Origin: CAYMTR01 sp964393405
GTDB lineage: Bacteria > Bacteroidota > Bacteroidia > Bacteroidales > Prolixibacteraceae
Reading direction: 5' to 3'
Assembly: GCA_964393405.1 (NCBI GenBank)
Contig: CAYMTR010000031.1
Coordinates: forward strand, 1-38,133
DNA: 38,133 nt
Each line of letters opens with the position of its first letter. Positions within the stretch are counted from its first letter, which is position 1. Position numbers and translations under genes: made by a program. The notes under the pieces are model-generated. The model worked only from the letters and a program-made list of their open reading frames with translations, did not search any database and was not told where the DNA came from. Below, one piece after another: positions 1 through 8,454 of this stretch.

Positions 1-3000
1 ACCCAATTGACATTGGAAGTTATTTCTACGCCTGCCCCAGTTCCATTGGAAGATAATAAAACGTTATTTGATGATACAGAAATTGAAGCTTCGCCTGTAT
101 ACTGAGTAACAGTGATTACCTGTTTAGTATTATCATTAGTAGTGATTGTTACAATTGCTGTTCTTGTATTAGAAGTTTTATTTTCTGTTGCAGAAAGAAT
201 AATATCCCCTTTCCCTGTACCATTATTCTTGTTGCTTGTCAGCCAGGATTGATCAGAGCTTAATGTCCAAACTGTACTTGAGTTTGCGTTTACGGTAATA
301 GTATCAGAACTTGCTTTAGCAGGAAATGCGAGTTGAGTTTTATCAGCCCACATTTTCAAAAGACTTCCTCCGGAAATATTCATTAAAACTTCAATGTCGC
401 TACCATCATAGTTTTTTATTACAAAATAGTAGTGTTTATCTTGTGTCAAATAGTAGGAAAATTCAAGATCGTCAAATACGAAATTATCTCTGTTGTTCAG
501 TAATTTATAAGAATTGTCGTAAAGAATTCCGTAAGTATCGGTTCCAGAAATGGTAGAAAATGTATAAAGTCCGCTTTGAGCAGGTTTAATCATAAAATAT
601 CCCCATTTGTCGCCAGTCATAATATTTGTAAGATTATCACTAATTACAGGTTCTGATCCGTCCTTTTTTGCACCTAAAACCATTGCTGGTAGTCCGGAAT
701 TCTGAACAACATCTATTATCTGATTGCTTTGGCCTGATGAAGAGACAATTACCCTTGCAATTCTGGAATATCCTGGATTTGCACTTGCCTTGATTTTAAA
801 GGAACCATTTCCTGAACCGGAGGCAGAGCTAAACGTGAGCCAATCTTTTTCTGAAGTAGCTGTCCATTGAGCATTTGCTTTTACATTGACAGTAATTTCA
901 CCTCCTGAAGCAGTCATTGACAAAGAGCGGGCATCAATACTAAATCCTGAAGCTGCTTCAACAATATTTTGGAAATCTTTCCATTGATCAGCATTTCGAT
1001 ATGCTGCTGCAGTGCCATAAGGAACATTTAATGCGCAGGTTTGAGTGTTGACACTTCCAAAAACATCATAAGATTGCGTTAAATCAACAGGTATTGAGCC
1101 TTTAACATTCAGTGAAGTAATATTATTAGAACCTTGCAGGATATAATGACCAATAAACTTAACTGCTGAAGGAATTTCAAGGGAAGTCAAACCATTACAA
1201 TCAGATAATGGGCTCATTGCAAGCGTCTCTAAATTTTCTGGAAGTGACAGTGAAGTTATTAAACTACAATAAGAAAAAGCAAAGTCCCCAATTAAAGTTA
1301 CAGTTGGAGGAACAATATAATTACCGGTTAAGGAAGTTGGAGCATGGAGAAGTCTGGTTTTATCCTTGTTGAATAAAACCCCCTCAGCACTGCAATAATT
1401 CATATTTTCCGTCTCAACAGTAATAAAACATGGGCTATTGGCGAAAACTTTTTCCCCAATAGAAATTACTGAAGCAGGAATGGTTGCAGAGCTCATAGAG
1501 TTGCAATTCATAAATGCCTCGTTACCAATAGTCCTTACTAATGGTGGAATTATAATCGATTTTAGTTTTTCGCAGTTAAAAAAAACTTCTGATGATATAC
1601 TTGTAATTGAAACAGGAAAAATCACCGATTCAAGTATTGATTCCCTGCCGTCGGTGTATATATAGCTGAAAGCGCAGGAAGGAATTGAATTAGCAGAGTA
1701 TGAAGTTGTTGAACTGCTATATGGACTTGGTCCTCCTTCCCCTTTATAACTAAGTATTGTTACCTCGCTTAAATCTATTTCAGTAAGTAAAGGCATTTCA
1801 TCACGCATTGTTTTAAAATCTCTTGCGTCAATAGTGCCAATAAGCTTTAGAGATGTCATATTTCCAATTTGGCTTCCAAGGATATTCTTAAGTTCTCCGG
1901 CCACTACATTAACAGCATTAAACTGAGTTATCTCAACAATTTTGTCATCAAAGCCATTAGCCTTAAAAGTGGCATTTGCCTTACGTGATCCGTCATTAGG
2001 ATTTTTTGAAACGATCAATGAAACCTGAGTAACCCCTGCCCCTCCACTGGAAGGATTAATTGTCAGCCAGCTATTGTCTGACTGGGAAGTCCAGGCAACA
2101 GAAGAAGCGACAGAAATCACTTTTGTTTCAGCTGAGCCACCGAATATTAAAGATGTTTCGGAAGGATTCATCCCCGGCATTTCAACAATGTTTGTAAAAC
2201 CATTCCAATGTTCAGTTGCTTGATACAAAGTTTTAGAACCATAGGGAACATACAAAGTGCATTTCGTTTGATCAAAAAAGTCAAATGCTCCTGAAAAAAC
2301 TTCTAATCCAATTGGTTTAAAAGAGTTGACGGTTAAGGAAACCAAGTTTTCGCAATTATAAAATACATAATCGCTAATAAAAGTAACCAAAGGAGGTATG
2401 GATAATGAAGTCAATCCTCCGCAATTATAAAAACTTGAATGATCAATTGAAGTAATTGATAAAGGAAGGATTATTGAAGTAAATTGATTTTTTGAAGGGT
2501 GGGAATAATCGATAAATGCATTATATGGTATCTGATTGGCAGAATAATCGTAATGTTCATTCCCGAATCCAGTACCTTCAGTACCAGAATATGCAAGCAC
2601 TATCACATTGCTTAAATCCACTTCTGACAAAAAGGGCATATCTTCTCTTATTGTCTTGAAATCCCTTGCATCAATAGTACCTGATAGCTTAAGTTTTGAA
2701 ATTTCAGATAAGCGGCTTCCAATAATATTTTTAAGTTCCCCGGCAGTAACAGAATATTCGGCATAACCATACTGAACAACCTCAACAATTTTAGATGTTT
2801 GACCTGATGAGCTGAAGGTGACCTTTGCCGATCTCATTGCCCCCGGGTTTTCATCAACCGTAAAACTGACTGAATCGCTGGTGTTTTTTGATAGTGGGTT
2901 TACTTTCAGCCATGATTTATCTGAAACAGCTGTCCAAGCAGCACTTGAAGCGACATAAATCTTCTTTTGCCCACCTGCATTATTAAACATTACTTTTAAA

Positions 3001-3068
3001 GAAGAAGGGAATATCCCCGGCATTTCAGTAATACTTGTAAAATCTTTCCATTGAAATGCTTTGGAATA
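1..3068 (-). CDS. BspA-like LRR/BACON surface protein, C-terminal part (runs off the window)
   Basis: One uninterrupted minus-strand frame runs from the assembly gap to base 1 (about 1022 codons) with no start or stop, so it is the continuation of the gene that begins at 4210. It reads: end of a first LRR unit with its cap (AFQWKDFTSITEMPG); a BACON domain; a second LRR unit opening with IDARDFKTIREDMP; its cap (LYVPYGSKTLYQATEHW); BACON; a third LRR unit (IDARDFKTMRDEMP) and cap (LNVPYGTAAAYRNADQW); BACON; a roughly 100-residue beta-rich domain around 690-370 that resembles a pre-peptidase or lectin-like fold; another BACON; and the start of one more. BspA LRRs and BACON domains belong to secreted or surface proteins of Bacteroidota that bind host, matrix or glycans, so cell-surface adhesion is likely. 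The C-terminus, where a type IX secretion signal could sit, is outside the window. The frame differs from that of the N-terminal part only because the gap length is a placeholder. Confidence 0.85.
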
Positions 3069-3168
3069 NNNNNNNNNNNNNNNNNNNNNNNNNNNNNNNN
3101 NNNNNNNNNNNNNNNNNNNNNNNNNNNNNNNNNNNNNNNNNNNNNNNNNNNNNNNNNNNNNNNNNNNN
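3069..3168. other. Assembly gap (100 N)
   Basis: Exactly 100 N bases, a conventional placeholder for a gap of unknown size. It falls inside the LRR gene, between ENLTGI and the cap motif YSKAFQWKDF. In the third LRR unit about 59 residues separate the equivalent points, so the real gap is probably nearer 180 bases or more. To keep the two sides in one frame, its true length must leave remainder 2 when divided by 3. Near-repeats on both sides explain the failed assembly. Confidence 0.95.
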
Positions 3169-4210
3169 ATATACCTGTTAGGTTTTCACAAGAATAAAAT
3201 GCTTCATTGTCAATTACAGTTACAGTATTGGGGATAACAAAGCTTCCATTCTTGTCGAGAGGATAATGAATTAAAACAGTTTTATTTTTGTCATACAATA
3301 TCCCGTCGGCACTAGAATAAAATTGATTACCAGGATCAACAATTACATTACCCGGACATAAAGTAAACGCACTTTTACCAATTGTTTTTACTGATGCAGG
3401 AATTGAAATTGATGTCAAATTTTTGCAGAAATAAATCCCATTAGCCTCTATAGTTTCTAATTTTGAAGGCAGGTTTATTGAAGTTAAACCATTGCAGCCA
3501 TCAAAAGCATAATCTTCAATTGTAATAAGGGCGTTATTAAAAGCAACAGATGTTATTTTATCACATCTTGAAAAGGCCGACTCTCCTATTGTTAAAACAG
3601 TTGATGGAATACTATAACTTCCTGTTTTTGACGTTGGCACTTGAATAAGCAATGTTTTGTCCTTATTGAACAATACGCCATCCAGACTGGTATAATATTG
3701 ATTTCCTTGGTCAACGACAATAATAGCGGGGTTTTCAAGGAAAGCAAATTTTCCGATTGATGTAACTGATGAGGGTATGGTAATATTAACCAAACCTTTT
3801 GTACCACGAAATGCAAATTTGCCAATTGAAGTTATAGATGAAGGCAAGGTTACAGCAGTAATCGTTGTTTTACCGTATCCTGTCTCATAACAAAATGATC
3901 TTTCAGGAATCTGGTTATCAGCAAAATCGGTATTATATTTATATGTTCCGGCTGTTCCTGAATAAGCTTTGATTGTAACCCCGCTTAAATCCACGACTGA
4001 AAGCACAGGCATATCATCCCTCATAGTCTTAAAATCACGGGCATCAATATTTCCGGTAATTTTTAAATTAGTTACTGTGCTTTTTTGGTTGGCAGTAAGC
4101 AGCGAAGACAACTGTCCTGCATTATTGACATTAATCGTAAGATTCACCTGAGAGTATGCTGCTGATAGCATAATATTGATGAATATCAGAAGGATAAATA
4201 TTTTTTTCAT
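3169..4210 (-). CDS. BspA-like LRR surface protein, N-terminal part
   Basis: This starts at the ATG at 4208-4210 with a clear Sec signal peptide (MKKIFILLIFINIMLSAAYSQ) and is therefore exported. A short N-terminal region follows, then the BspA opening motif IDARDFKTMRDDMPVLSVVDLS. Next come about ten LRR_5-type repeats with the pattern 'I-G-x-x-A-F-x-x-C-x-x-L-T-x-I-x-I-P-x-S-V', for example SITSIGKFAF and TVTVIDNEAF. Two insertions of the type 'Y-x-S-x-D-G-V/I-L-F/Y-x-K-x-K-T-x-L-I' (around residues 175 and 310) are typical of this family. The frame enters the N gap after about 347 residues; any stop seen beyond the N run in this frame is an artefact. The gene continues in 1-3068. A strong hairpin terminator about 160 bases upstream separates it from the preceding barrel gene. 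No clear promoter was found. Confidence 0.88.
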
Positions 4211-4588
4211 ATCTAAGAATTATAAGTAATGAAATTTGTTTTGAGTATTAATCTGGTAATTAGAAACAATTTAGAACAATTTTCAGAAATATCTAACGCA
4301 TCATATTACTTTTTTTTGATAGAAATTGAAACACATAAAAGGGAAGTATAAACTATGTAAAAAGATAAAACCAGTGAAATATGAAATTTCACTGGTTTTT
4401 TTAACTAATGATAAATAAAATCTCTAAACAAAAAGGGGTTTCGTAACCAACGATAGAAGGGATTTTGAGCCATTTAACAAATAGAGACGCATTTCCTGAT
4501 CATATTAAAAAAAATTGGCTTCAAAAAAGTGGATATTTGTAAGAAGTTGTTACGATTTAAAAAAATAAATTATATCTGTTTAAAGATT
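4211..4588. other. 378-base intergenic stretch
   Basis: No convincing coding frame lies here. Apart from the hairpin at 4370-4402 the stretch is A/T-rich. At 4521-4557 a weak promoter-like pair reads on the minus strand (a CGTAACA-type element about 20 bases upstream of a CCACTTTTTTG element). It resembles the elements seen upstream of 6969 and 28554 but its spacing is off. If active, it would make a transcript of about 110-150 nt ending at the hairpin. Evidence for this is thin. Confidence 0.4.
4370..4402 (-). terminator. Rho-independent terminator, usable on both strands
   Basis: A perfect 11-bp stem (ACCAGTGAAAT / ATTTCACTGGT) encloses a 5-base loop. It is followed by seven T on the plus strand and by a T-rich tract on the minus strand. 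It lies about 190 bases downstream of the small barrel gene ending at 4589 and probably ends that stress operon before the LRR gene starts. Confidence 0.75.
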
Positions 4589-5089
4589 TTATATTTTTAT
4601 GGTCAAACCAAATTTGCCGCCAACGAAAGCATTGCCACCACCAAATTCAAGATTCAACCCTATTTTGTTTGTCAAGAAATATCTTGCTCCTACTTGTCCG
4701 CCTAAGCCTAATCGCGAACGGTTACCGCCATCGTAGGTATTTGGAGAACTCCAGAAAAAGAAACCGACATTTGCACCTCCATAAAAATCCCAGGTGGAAG
4801 GGATACTCAATAATGTGTTAAGGTGATAATTGATATTTCCTGAGATACCTCCAATATTGTGATCGTAGTTATAGTCATTCCATTTTTCTCTGTAATAGCG
4901 ATATGAAAGTTCAGCACCTAAGGTAATATCACGATGGATGTAATGATCGATACCTATATAAACAGGTATACCCCACCCTGAAAAACCAACACCCAAGTTC
5001 AGCTGATTTCTTCTATATTCATAATTAGTTTGACTGAATGAAAATAAGGATATTAGTACAAATGATATTATTAAAATTATACTTTTCAT
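4589..5089 (-). CDS. Small outer-membrane beta-barrel protein
   Basis: A 166-residue protein with a signal peptide (MKSIILIISFVLISLFSFSQ) followed by alternating hydrophobic and polar strands rich in G and aromatic residues (LNLGVGFSGWGIPVYIGIDHY, GAELSYRYYRE, GLGGQVGARYF, KFGLTIKI at the very end). This is the pattern of an eight-stranded outer-membrane barrel of the kind common in Bacteroidota; the last strand ends with an aliphatic residue. It is the last gene of the run that begins with the lmo0937-like gene at 6969 and lies 58 bases after the lipoprotein gene. Function is unknown; envelope stress is suggested only by its neighbours. The ATG at 5087-5089 gives a complete signal peptide. 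Confidence 0.7.
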   Translation of the reverse strand: MKSIILIISFVLISLFSFSQTNYEYRRNQLNLGVGFSGWGIPVYIGIDHYIHRDITLGAELSYRYYREKWNDYNYDHNIGGISGNINYHLNTLLSIPSTWDFYGGANVGFFFWSSPNTYDGGNRSRLGLGGQVGARYFLTNKIGLNLEFGGGNAFVGGKFGLTIKI

Positions 5090-5129
5090 AGTGTATCAGA
5101 TTTAAAGGTTAAAATTCAACTAATTAGTA

Positions 5130-5156
5130 AACAATCAGGCTTTTAGCCTAATTGTT
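5130..5156 (-). other. Hairpin overlapping the stop codon of the lipoprotein gene
   Basis: AACAAT-c-AGGCT-ttt-AGCCT-a-ATTGTT forms an 11-bp stem with one mismatch and a 3-base loop. The TAG stop of the lipoprotein gene (5148-5150) lies inside it. There is no good T-tract after it on the minus strand, so it is more likely an attenuator or RNA-stabilising element between two operon genes than a full terminator. Confidence 0.4.
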
Positions 5157-5597
5157 AAGTTGTATAAAGTCTGTCGTCAAAACAACTTCAGAGTATGGAT
5201 ATTGAGCTTCTGCTTCATTTTCAGCAGTAATGAATATTTTTGTTGGTTTAAAAGAGCTCACTGTTTCAAATGAAGCTTTCAAATAATTTGAAAATGTATT
5301 TGACGAGCTAACTATCTGACCAATATTTTTGGTAACATTGTTTTCAGTTATCATCCAAACCACATAAACGTTTTTAGGTGGCTGAAGCATTTGTGACTCG
5401 GCCAGATTGGTAATTTTAACCTTAATAACATAGTTCTTATTTCCATCCTCTTTTACAGTAGTAGTTCCTTGAGCTGCCGGAACTATTGCCGAGGATAAAA
5501 AGACTGCTTTCGTAGCACAAGAACTAAATCCAAACATTACAATTACCGATGCGATAATTAGAATGACATTTCTTGCTTTATTAAATTTTGTTTTCAT
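5148..5597 (-). CDS. Putative lipoprotein of the stress operon
   Basis: About 149 residues from the preferred ATG at 5595-5597. The frame stays open to an ATG at 5624, but that start would overlap the previous gene and put nine residues before the normal basic n-region. From MKTKFNKARN a hydrophobic stretch leads to FGFSSC, with Cys27 as the likely lipidation site, so it is a membrane-anchored lipoprotein. The mature part (EDGNKNYVIKVKITNLAES, VYVVWMITENNVTKNIGQI, KIFITAENEAEAQYPYSEV) looks like an all-beta Ig-like domain; I do not recognise a named family. No acidic surface-export signal follows the Cys. Its place between a cytoplasmic unknown and a small barrel suggests an envelope role. 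Confidence 0.65.
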   Translation of the reverse strand: MKTKFNKARNVILIIASVIVMFGFSSCATKAVFLSSAIVPAAQGTTTVKEDGNKNYVIKVKITNLAESQMLQPPKNVYVVWMITENNVTKNIGQIVSSSNTFSNYLKASFETVSSFKPTKIFITAENEAEAQYPYSEVVLTTDFIQLNN

Positions 5598-5616
5598 CTT
5601 CTCAATTATAAAAAGG

Positions 5617-6003
5617 TTAATCATTAATTTCTTTACTAGTAAAAAACCTCATATTCATTCCGGCAAAAAGAGCAGCAATATTCCTGCTGATTATTGGAGT
5701 TGATGCTAACTCAAGCATCGTAGAAATTAAAAAGTCCCTGAATTTTCTTCTCCGGCCAAATGTTTGTTCAATACTAAAATCTGTAACTCTATTAAGCACA
5801 ATTTTAGTGAGATCAATAAATTCTCTCTTCTTATCATTTTTTTCGTAAAGGGAATCCTTTTCCGGGATTGCAGGATTAAATAAAAATTGCTTCAAATCGT
5901 TGATTGACTGATTGAATTCAGCTTCCTGAGCAGATTTTTCGGTTTTTAATTTCAAAATCTGTATTGCCAATGAATCGCTACCTGTTATATACATTGTTTC
6001 CAT
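5617..6003 (-). CDS. Unrecognised 128-aa cytoplasmic protein of the stress operon
   Basis: No signal peptide or membrane segment. The protein is mostly predicted helix, with charged stretches (QILKLKTEKSAQEAEFNQSI and KNDKKREFIDLTKIVLNRV) and a basic patch FGRRRKFRDF. A hydrophobic C-terminal part (ISRNIAALFAGMNMRFF) might lie against the membrane. I do not recognise the family. It follows the Holin-X gene by 21 bases, and its stop lies 19 bases before the preferred start of the lipoprotein, so co-transcription is very likely. An alternative start at the fourth residue (MYITGSD) is possible. Its partners (lmo0937-like, YtxH, Holin-X) are a known stress-associated set, so a stress role is inferred from context only. 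Confidence 0.6.
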   Translation of the reverse strand: METMYITGSDSLAIQILKLKTEKSAQEAEFNQSINDLKQFLFNPAIPEKDSLYEKNDKKREFIDLTKIVLNRVTDFSIEQTFGRRRKFRDFLISTMLELASTPIISRNIAALFAGMNMRFFTSKEIND

Positions 6004-6024
6004 CTTGTACTTAGTTTCCTGATT

Positions 6025-6375
6025 TTAATTTTTTGATTGAAACATCACTTGTATCAACTTCTCTCTTATAGGACCGTTCAATATTTTTTTGCGGCCGATG
6101 GCAAGAATAGCTCCCAGTAAAAGATACACTCCAGAAATAATAATAAATCCTAAATAGCTGTTACCAGTAAGTTCAGAAAGATAAAAGCAGATTCCGAGGC
6201 TTAAAAAGAAAACAAACAGAATTACTACCAGTCCAACCACCAGTCCGCTAATCAAATTAGCCATAATAAGAGAAGCATGTTCGGCGGCTTCAAGCTTAAT
6301 CAAACTAACATTTGTATTAGCGTAACTTTTCAGACTCTCGATGAGTTCTTCAATTTTTTCCAATTTAAGTTTCAT
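6025..6375 (-). CDS. Holin-X / DUF1469-type two-TM membrane protein
   Basis: The 116-residue protein begins with an amphipathic N-terminal helix (KLEKIEELIESLKSYANTN) and then SLIKLEAAEHASLIMANLIS. Two membrane segments follow at about residues 38-62 (ISGLVVGLVVILFVFFLSLG) and 73-95 (YLGFIIISGVYLLLGAILAI), and it ends in a basic tail (GRKKILNGPIREKL). This layout matches the 'phage holin / Holin superfamily III' membrane proteins (PF07332, DUF1469). In free-living Bacteroidota these sit beside YtxH genes and have nothing visible to do with phage. Here it follows YtxH, and no phage gene is nearby. Probably an inner-membrane stress or envelope protein. Confidence 0.7.
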   Translation of the reverse strand: MKLKLEKIEELIESLKSYANTNVSLIKLEAAEHASLIMANLISGLVVGLVVILFVFFLSLGICFYLSELTGNSYLGFIIISGVYLLLGAILAIGRKKILNGPIREKLIQVMFQSKN

Positions 6376-6470
6376 TTTTATAGTATTGAATGTCAGTTAT
6401 CCGGGTTATAAAAAGACGATCAACCGTTTAGCCTAAACTTCCCGATTGGTCGCGTTATTTTTAAAGGATA

Positions 6471-6746
6471 TTAAATAGTATCAGCTTTAATATTTGAACT
6501 ATCTTTCATCTCTTCGAATTTTTCTTTTGTAGCATTTTCGAGATCTTTAGCTTTACGGCGAATAGCTTTCACCTCTTTCTTCATTTTTCTTTTGAGGCTA
6601 TCAGCTATATCCTTTGTTCCTTCTACAATATTGCTTCTTGTTCTGCTGCCTTTGTGGGGGGCAAATAAAACACCAAGTGCTGCTCCTGCAAGTGCTCCGA
6701 GAAGCAATCCACTAATTAAGCTGGGTGTGTGATTTGATGATTCCAT
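6471..6746 (-). CDS. YtxH domain protein
   Basis: A 91-residue protein with an N-terminal glycine-rich membrane segment (LISGLLLGALAGAALG) followed directly by the family signature VLFAPHKGSRTR. The rest is a highly charged helical tail (KDIADSLKRKMKKEVKAIRRK and on) that should form a coiled coil or amphipathic helix in the cytoplasm. YtxH proteins are general-stress-induced in Bacillus and widespread in Bacteroidota; their molecular role is unknown. It is the second gene of the run after the lmo0937-like ORF (67 bases upstream) and lies 95 bases before Holin-X. Confidence 0.85.
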   Translation of the reverse strand: MESSNHTPSLISGLLLGALAGAALGVLFAPHKGSRTRSNIVEGTKDIADSLKRKMKKEVKAIRRKAKDLENATKEKFEEMKDSSNIKADTI

Positions 6747-6813
6747 TTGATTTATTTTTAATTGTTTATGATTAAATATTACTAAGTCAATTACTATTGC
6801 TAATTCTCTTTAA

Positions 6814-6969
6814 TCAAAGAATTGTTCTACCTCTGATCAAGCGAAATAAAATTGCGATGACTGCCAGAACAAGAAGGATGTGAACAACATTGCCCAAATT
6901 AAGGGCGAAGAATCCTAAAGCCCAGACAATAATTAGAATTACTGCGATGATATATAGAAGATTACTCAT
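6814..6969 (-). CDS. lmo0937-like small membrane protein (51 aa)
   Basis: A short gene found by reading the minus strand from the ATG at 6967-6969 to a TGA at 6814-6816. The product begins MSNLLYIIAVILIIVWALGF, continues FALNLGNVVHILLVLAVIAI and ends LFRLIRGRTIL: two hydrophobic segments with a short polar turn. This matches the lmo0937 family (DUF5670), tiny membrane proteins that in many bacteria accompany stress genes such as YtxH. It is the first gene of the run down to 4589. The strongest copy of the shared promoter motif lies upstream, with 36 bases between the TTTG element and the ATG. Function of the family is unknown. Confidence 0.85.
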   Translation of the reverse strand: MSNLLYIIAVILIIVWALGFFALNLGNVVHILLVLAVIAILFRLIRGRTIL

Positions 6970-7005
6970 AGTGAATATATTTTAGAAGGTTAATTATTAA
7001 TTATA

Positions 7006-7044
7006 TCAAAGGTGGAATACTTTGCACTTAGAAGTGTTACACAA
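7006..7044 (-). promoter_or_regulatory. Shared stress promoter motif, site A (perfect)
   Basis: Read on the minus strand: TTGTGTAACACT (7044-7033), 18 bases, then CACCTTTGA (7014-7006), then 36 bases to the ATG of the lmo0937-like gene. The 9-base element resembles the Bacteroidota -7 box (TAnnTTTG). The 12-base element contains the dyad GTGT-A-ACAC and an AAC core like the -35 element of ECF sigma promoters. Site B upstream of 28554 has the same 12 + 18 + 9 layout with identical boxes but a different spacer. Confidence 0.65.
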
Positions 7045-7060
7045 CAATGAGTGATTGTTG
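7042..7060 (-). other. Hairpin next to promoter site A
   Basis: A perfect 7-bp inverted repeat, CAACAAT-gagtg-ATTGTTG, lies 15 bases downstream of the gene ending at 7076. It overlaps the upstream edge of the TTGTGTAACACT element by three bases. There is no U-tract, so as a terminator it would be weak; it could also be part of an operator. Confidence 0.35.
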
Positions 7061-7075
7061 CATATTTTACACTTT

Positions 7076-7609
7076 TTAATTTTTACCCTTCTTATTACCT
7101 TTCTTTTTTGAAGATTTTTTATTTCCCTGATTATATCCTTCACGGTGTTCATTTTCTTGGTTTTTCACCCCTGCATTATTATGCGAATTATGAGGGTGAT
7201 CTTTTCTTCCAGTATATTTCACATCTCGACTATCACGAATAATACCTTGACTGTAATGGTCATGTTTAAACTTCTTATAGTAATTTGAATAATGAATATT
7301 CTTCAAATAAGGTTTTGGTTCGTTAATAACAACCTTATATGTTGAATATAAATCAGCATTGCGACATCGATAAGGTAAGGTATTGGAATATAACCATTTA
7401 TTTCCTTTCAAGTAAACAAACTTTGCTTTTGGGGCATGGTAATATAAATCATATTCAGGCATGTAGTAGTATTCCACATAATCATAAGATACCGGTCCCC
7501 AAAGTGGTTGGGAATTTATATTAAAGGATACACTAACCTGTGCTGAAGTGAATGATGTTTTAATAAAAAACAGACTCACAAAAATCAAAATAATGCGAAG
7601 CTTTTTCAT
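7076..7609 (-). CDS. Secreted unknown protein with a YDYVEYYYMPEYDLYY motif
   Basis: 177 residues with a signal peptide (MKKLRIILIFVSLFFIKTSFTSAQ). The mature part opens with QPLWGPVSYDYVEYYYMPEY and then has a conserved-looking core: AKFVYLKGNKWLYSNTLPY, DLYSTYKVVINEPKPYLKN. The C-terminal third is low-complexity and rich in H, N, G and K (DHPHNSHNN, ending KKSSKKKGNKKGKN), strongly basic, and could bind nucleic acid, lipopolysaccharide or peptidoglycan. I recall similar unnamed proteins in other Bacteroidota but know of no function. Promoter site F lies 24 bases upstream of the ATG. Its neighbours are two L,D-transpeptidases and the stress operon, so an envelope-stress role is possible. Confidence 0.65.
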   Translation of the reverse strand: MKKLRIILIFVSLFFIKTSFTSAQVSVSFNINSQPLWGPVSYDYVEYYYMPEYDLYYHAPKAKFVYLKGNKWLYSNTLPYRCRNADLYSTYKVVINEPKPYLKNIHYSNYYKKFKHDHYSQGIIRDSRDVKYTGRKDHPHNSHNNAGVKNQENEHREGYNQGNKKSSKKKGNKKGKN

Positions 7610-7633
7610 CTCTTAATTTATAAATTGATTGAG

Positions 7634-7672
7634 GTAAAGTTGAATCCTTTTTATAAAAGGCTTGTTACATTT
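7634..7672 (-). promoter_or_regulatory. Shared stress promoter motif, site F (weak)
   Basis: AAATGTAACAAG, 18 bases, then CAACTTTAC on the minus strand, 24 bases before the ATG at 7609. Seven of 12 and six of 9 bases match site A, with the TGTAACA core intact and the same 18-base spacing. On its own this would not be convincing. Confidence 0.35.
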
Positions 7673-7773
7673 AAGACGATTTAAGTTGTAAGCTTTACAT
7701 ATTTTAATCTGGATTTCAATCAATTAAAGGACATAATCCTTTCTTTTGAATTTTATTCTATTACCTTTAGAAA

Positions 7774-8454
7774 ATGATAAAAATAATTACATTCATAATA
7801 TTGTTTTTTACGCTTGGAATAGACAACAATCAGATTGATGAAAATCGGTCTGAAAGCACCTATCATGAAGATTTTTACAGTGAAGTTAACCTGGCAGACA
7901 TAGGACTAACAAGAGATGTCTTCGATCTTGCAATAAAAGGATTAAAGAAGTTGGAAAACAATGGACTTCTGCATAAAACAGACATCATAACTATCGCCGA
8001 CTACTCACAGTCGAGTAACAACAAACGATTGTATGTTATCGACCTTAAAAATAAAAAGTTACTTTTTAACACATATGTCGCTCATGGTAGAAATACCGGT
8101 GAAGAGTATGCCGTGTCATTTTCAAACGAAGAAGGTTCATATAAGAGCAGTCTGGGTTTTTACATTACAGAGAAGCCGATTACGGGCTCACATACAGGCT
8201 ATTCTCTGATGCTCCTTGGTGTTGAGAAGGGAATAAATGACAATGCCATAAAGCGTGAAATTATAATACACGCAGCAGATTATGCAACAGAAGGTTTTAT
8301 AAAGAAATATGGAAGATTAGGCCGCAGTTATGGTTGTCCTTCCCTACCACCAGAATTGAATAAGGCAATTATTGAAACGATAAAAGAAGGAAGTTGTTTG
8401 TTTATTTTTAATCCCAACGAAAATTATCTATGCAGTTCAGCATTACTTAATTAA
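7774..8454 (+). CDS. Murein L,D-transpeptidase, YkuD_2 type
   Basis: The only plus-strand gene: 226 residues with a hydrophobic N-terminus (MIKIITFIILFFTLGI) for export to the periplasm. The catalytic domain (about 70-215) shows YVAHGRNTGEEYAVSFSNEEGSYKSSLGFY, the histidine segment EIIIHAADY (His166) and the catalytic motif GRSYGCPSLP (Cys188). This is the 'L,D-transpeptidase catalytic domain family' (PF13645), which links or exchanges residues on peptidoglycan stem peptides. A Bacteroidota-like -7 element (TACCTTTAG) ends only three bases before the ATG, so the transcript leader would be very short or the promoter lies elsewhere. Its last 12 bases overlap the 3' end of the opposite L,D-transpeptidase gene. 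Confidence 0.88.
   Translation: MIKIITFIILFFTLGIDNNQIDENRSESTYHEDFYSEVNLADIGLTRDVFDLAIKGLKKLENNGLLHKTDIITIADYSQSSNNKRLYVIDLKNKKLLFNTYVAHGRNTGEEYAVSFSNEEGSYKSSLGFYITEKPITGSHTGYSLMLLGVEKGINDNAIKREIIIHAADYATEGFIKKYGRLGRSYGCPSLPPELNKAIIETIKEGSCLFIFNPNENYLCSSALLN

Noticed and set aside
2996..3068. Apparent end of the LRR protein just after the N gap
   Set aside because: Stop reached only because the 100-N placeholder shifts the frame; the correct frame continues through bases 3068-1.
6025..6375. Phage holin as sign of a prophage
   Set aside because: No lysin, integrase, capsid or tail genes nearby; the Holin-X family is a routine chromosomal partner of YtxH genes.
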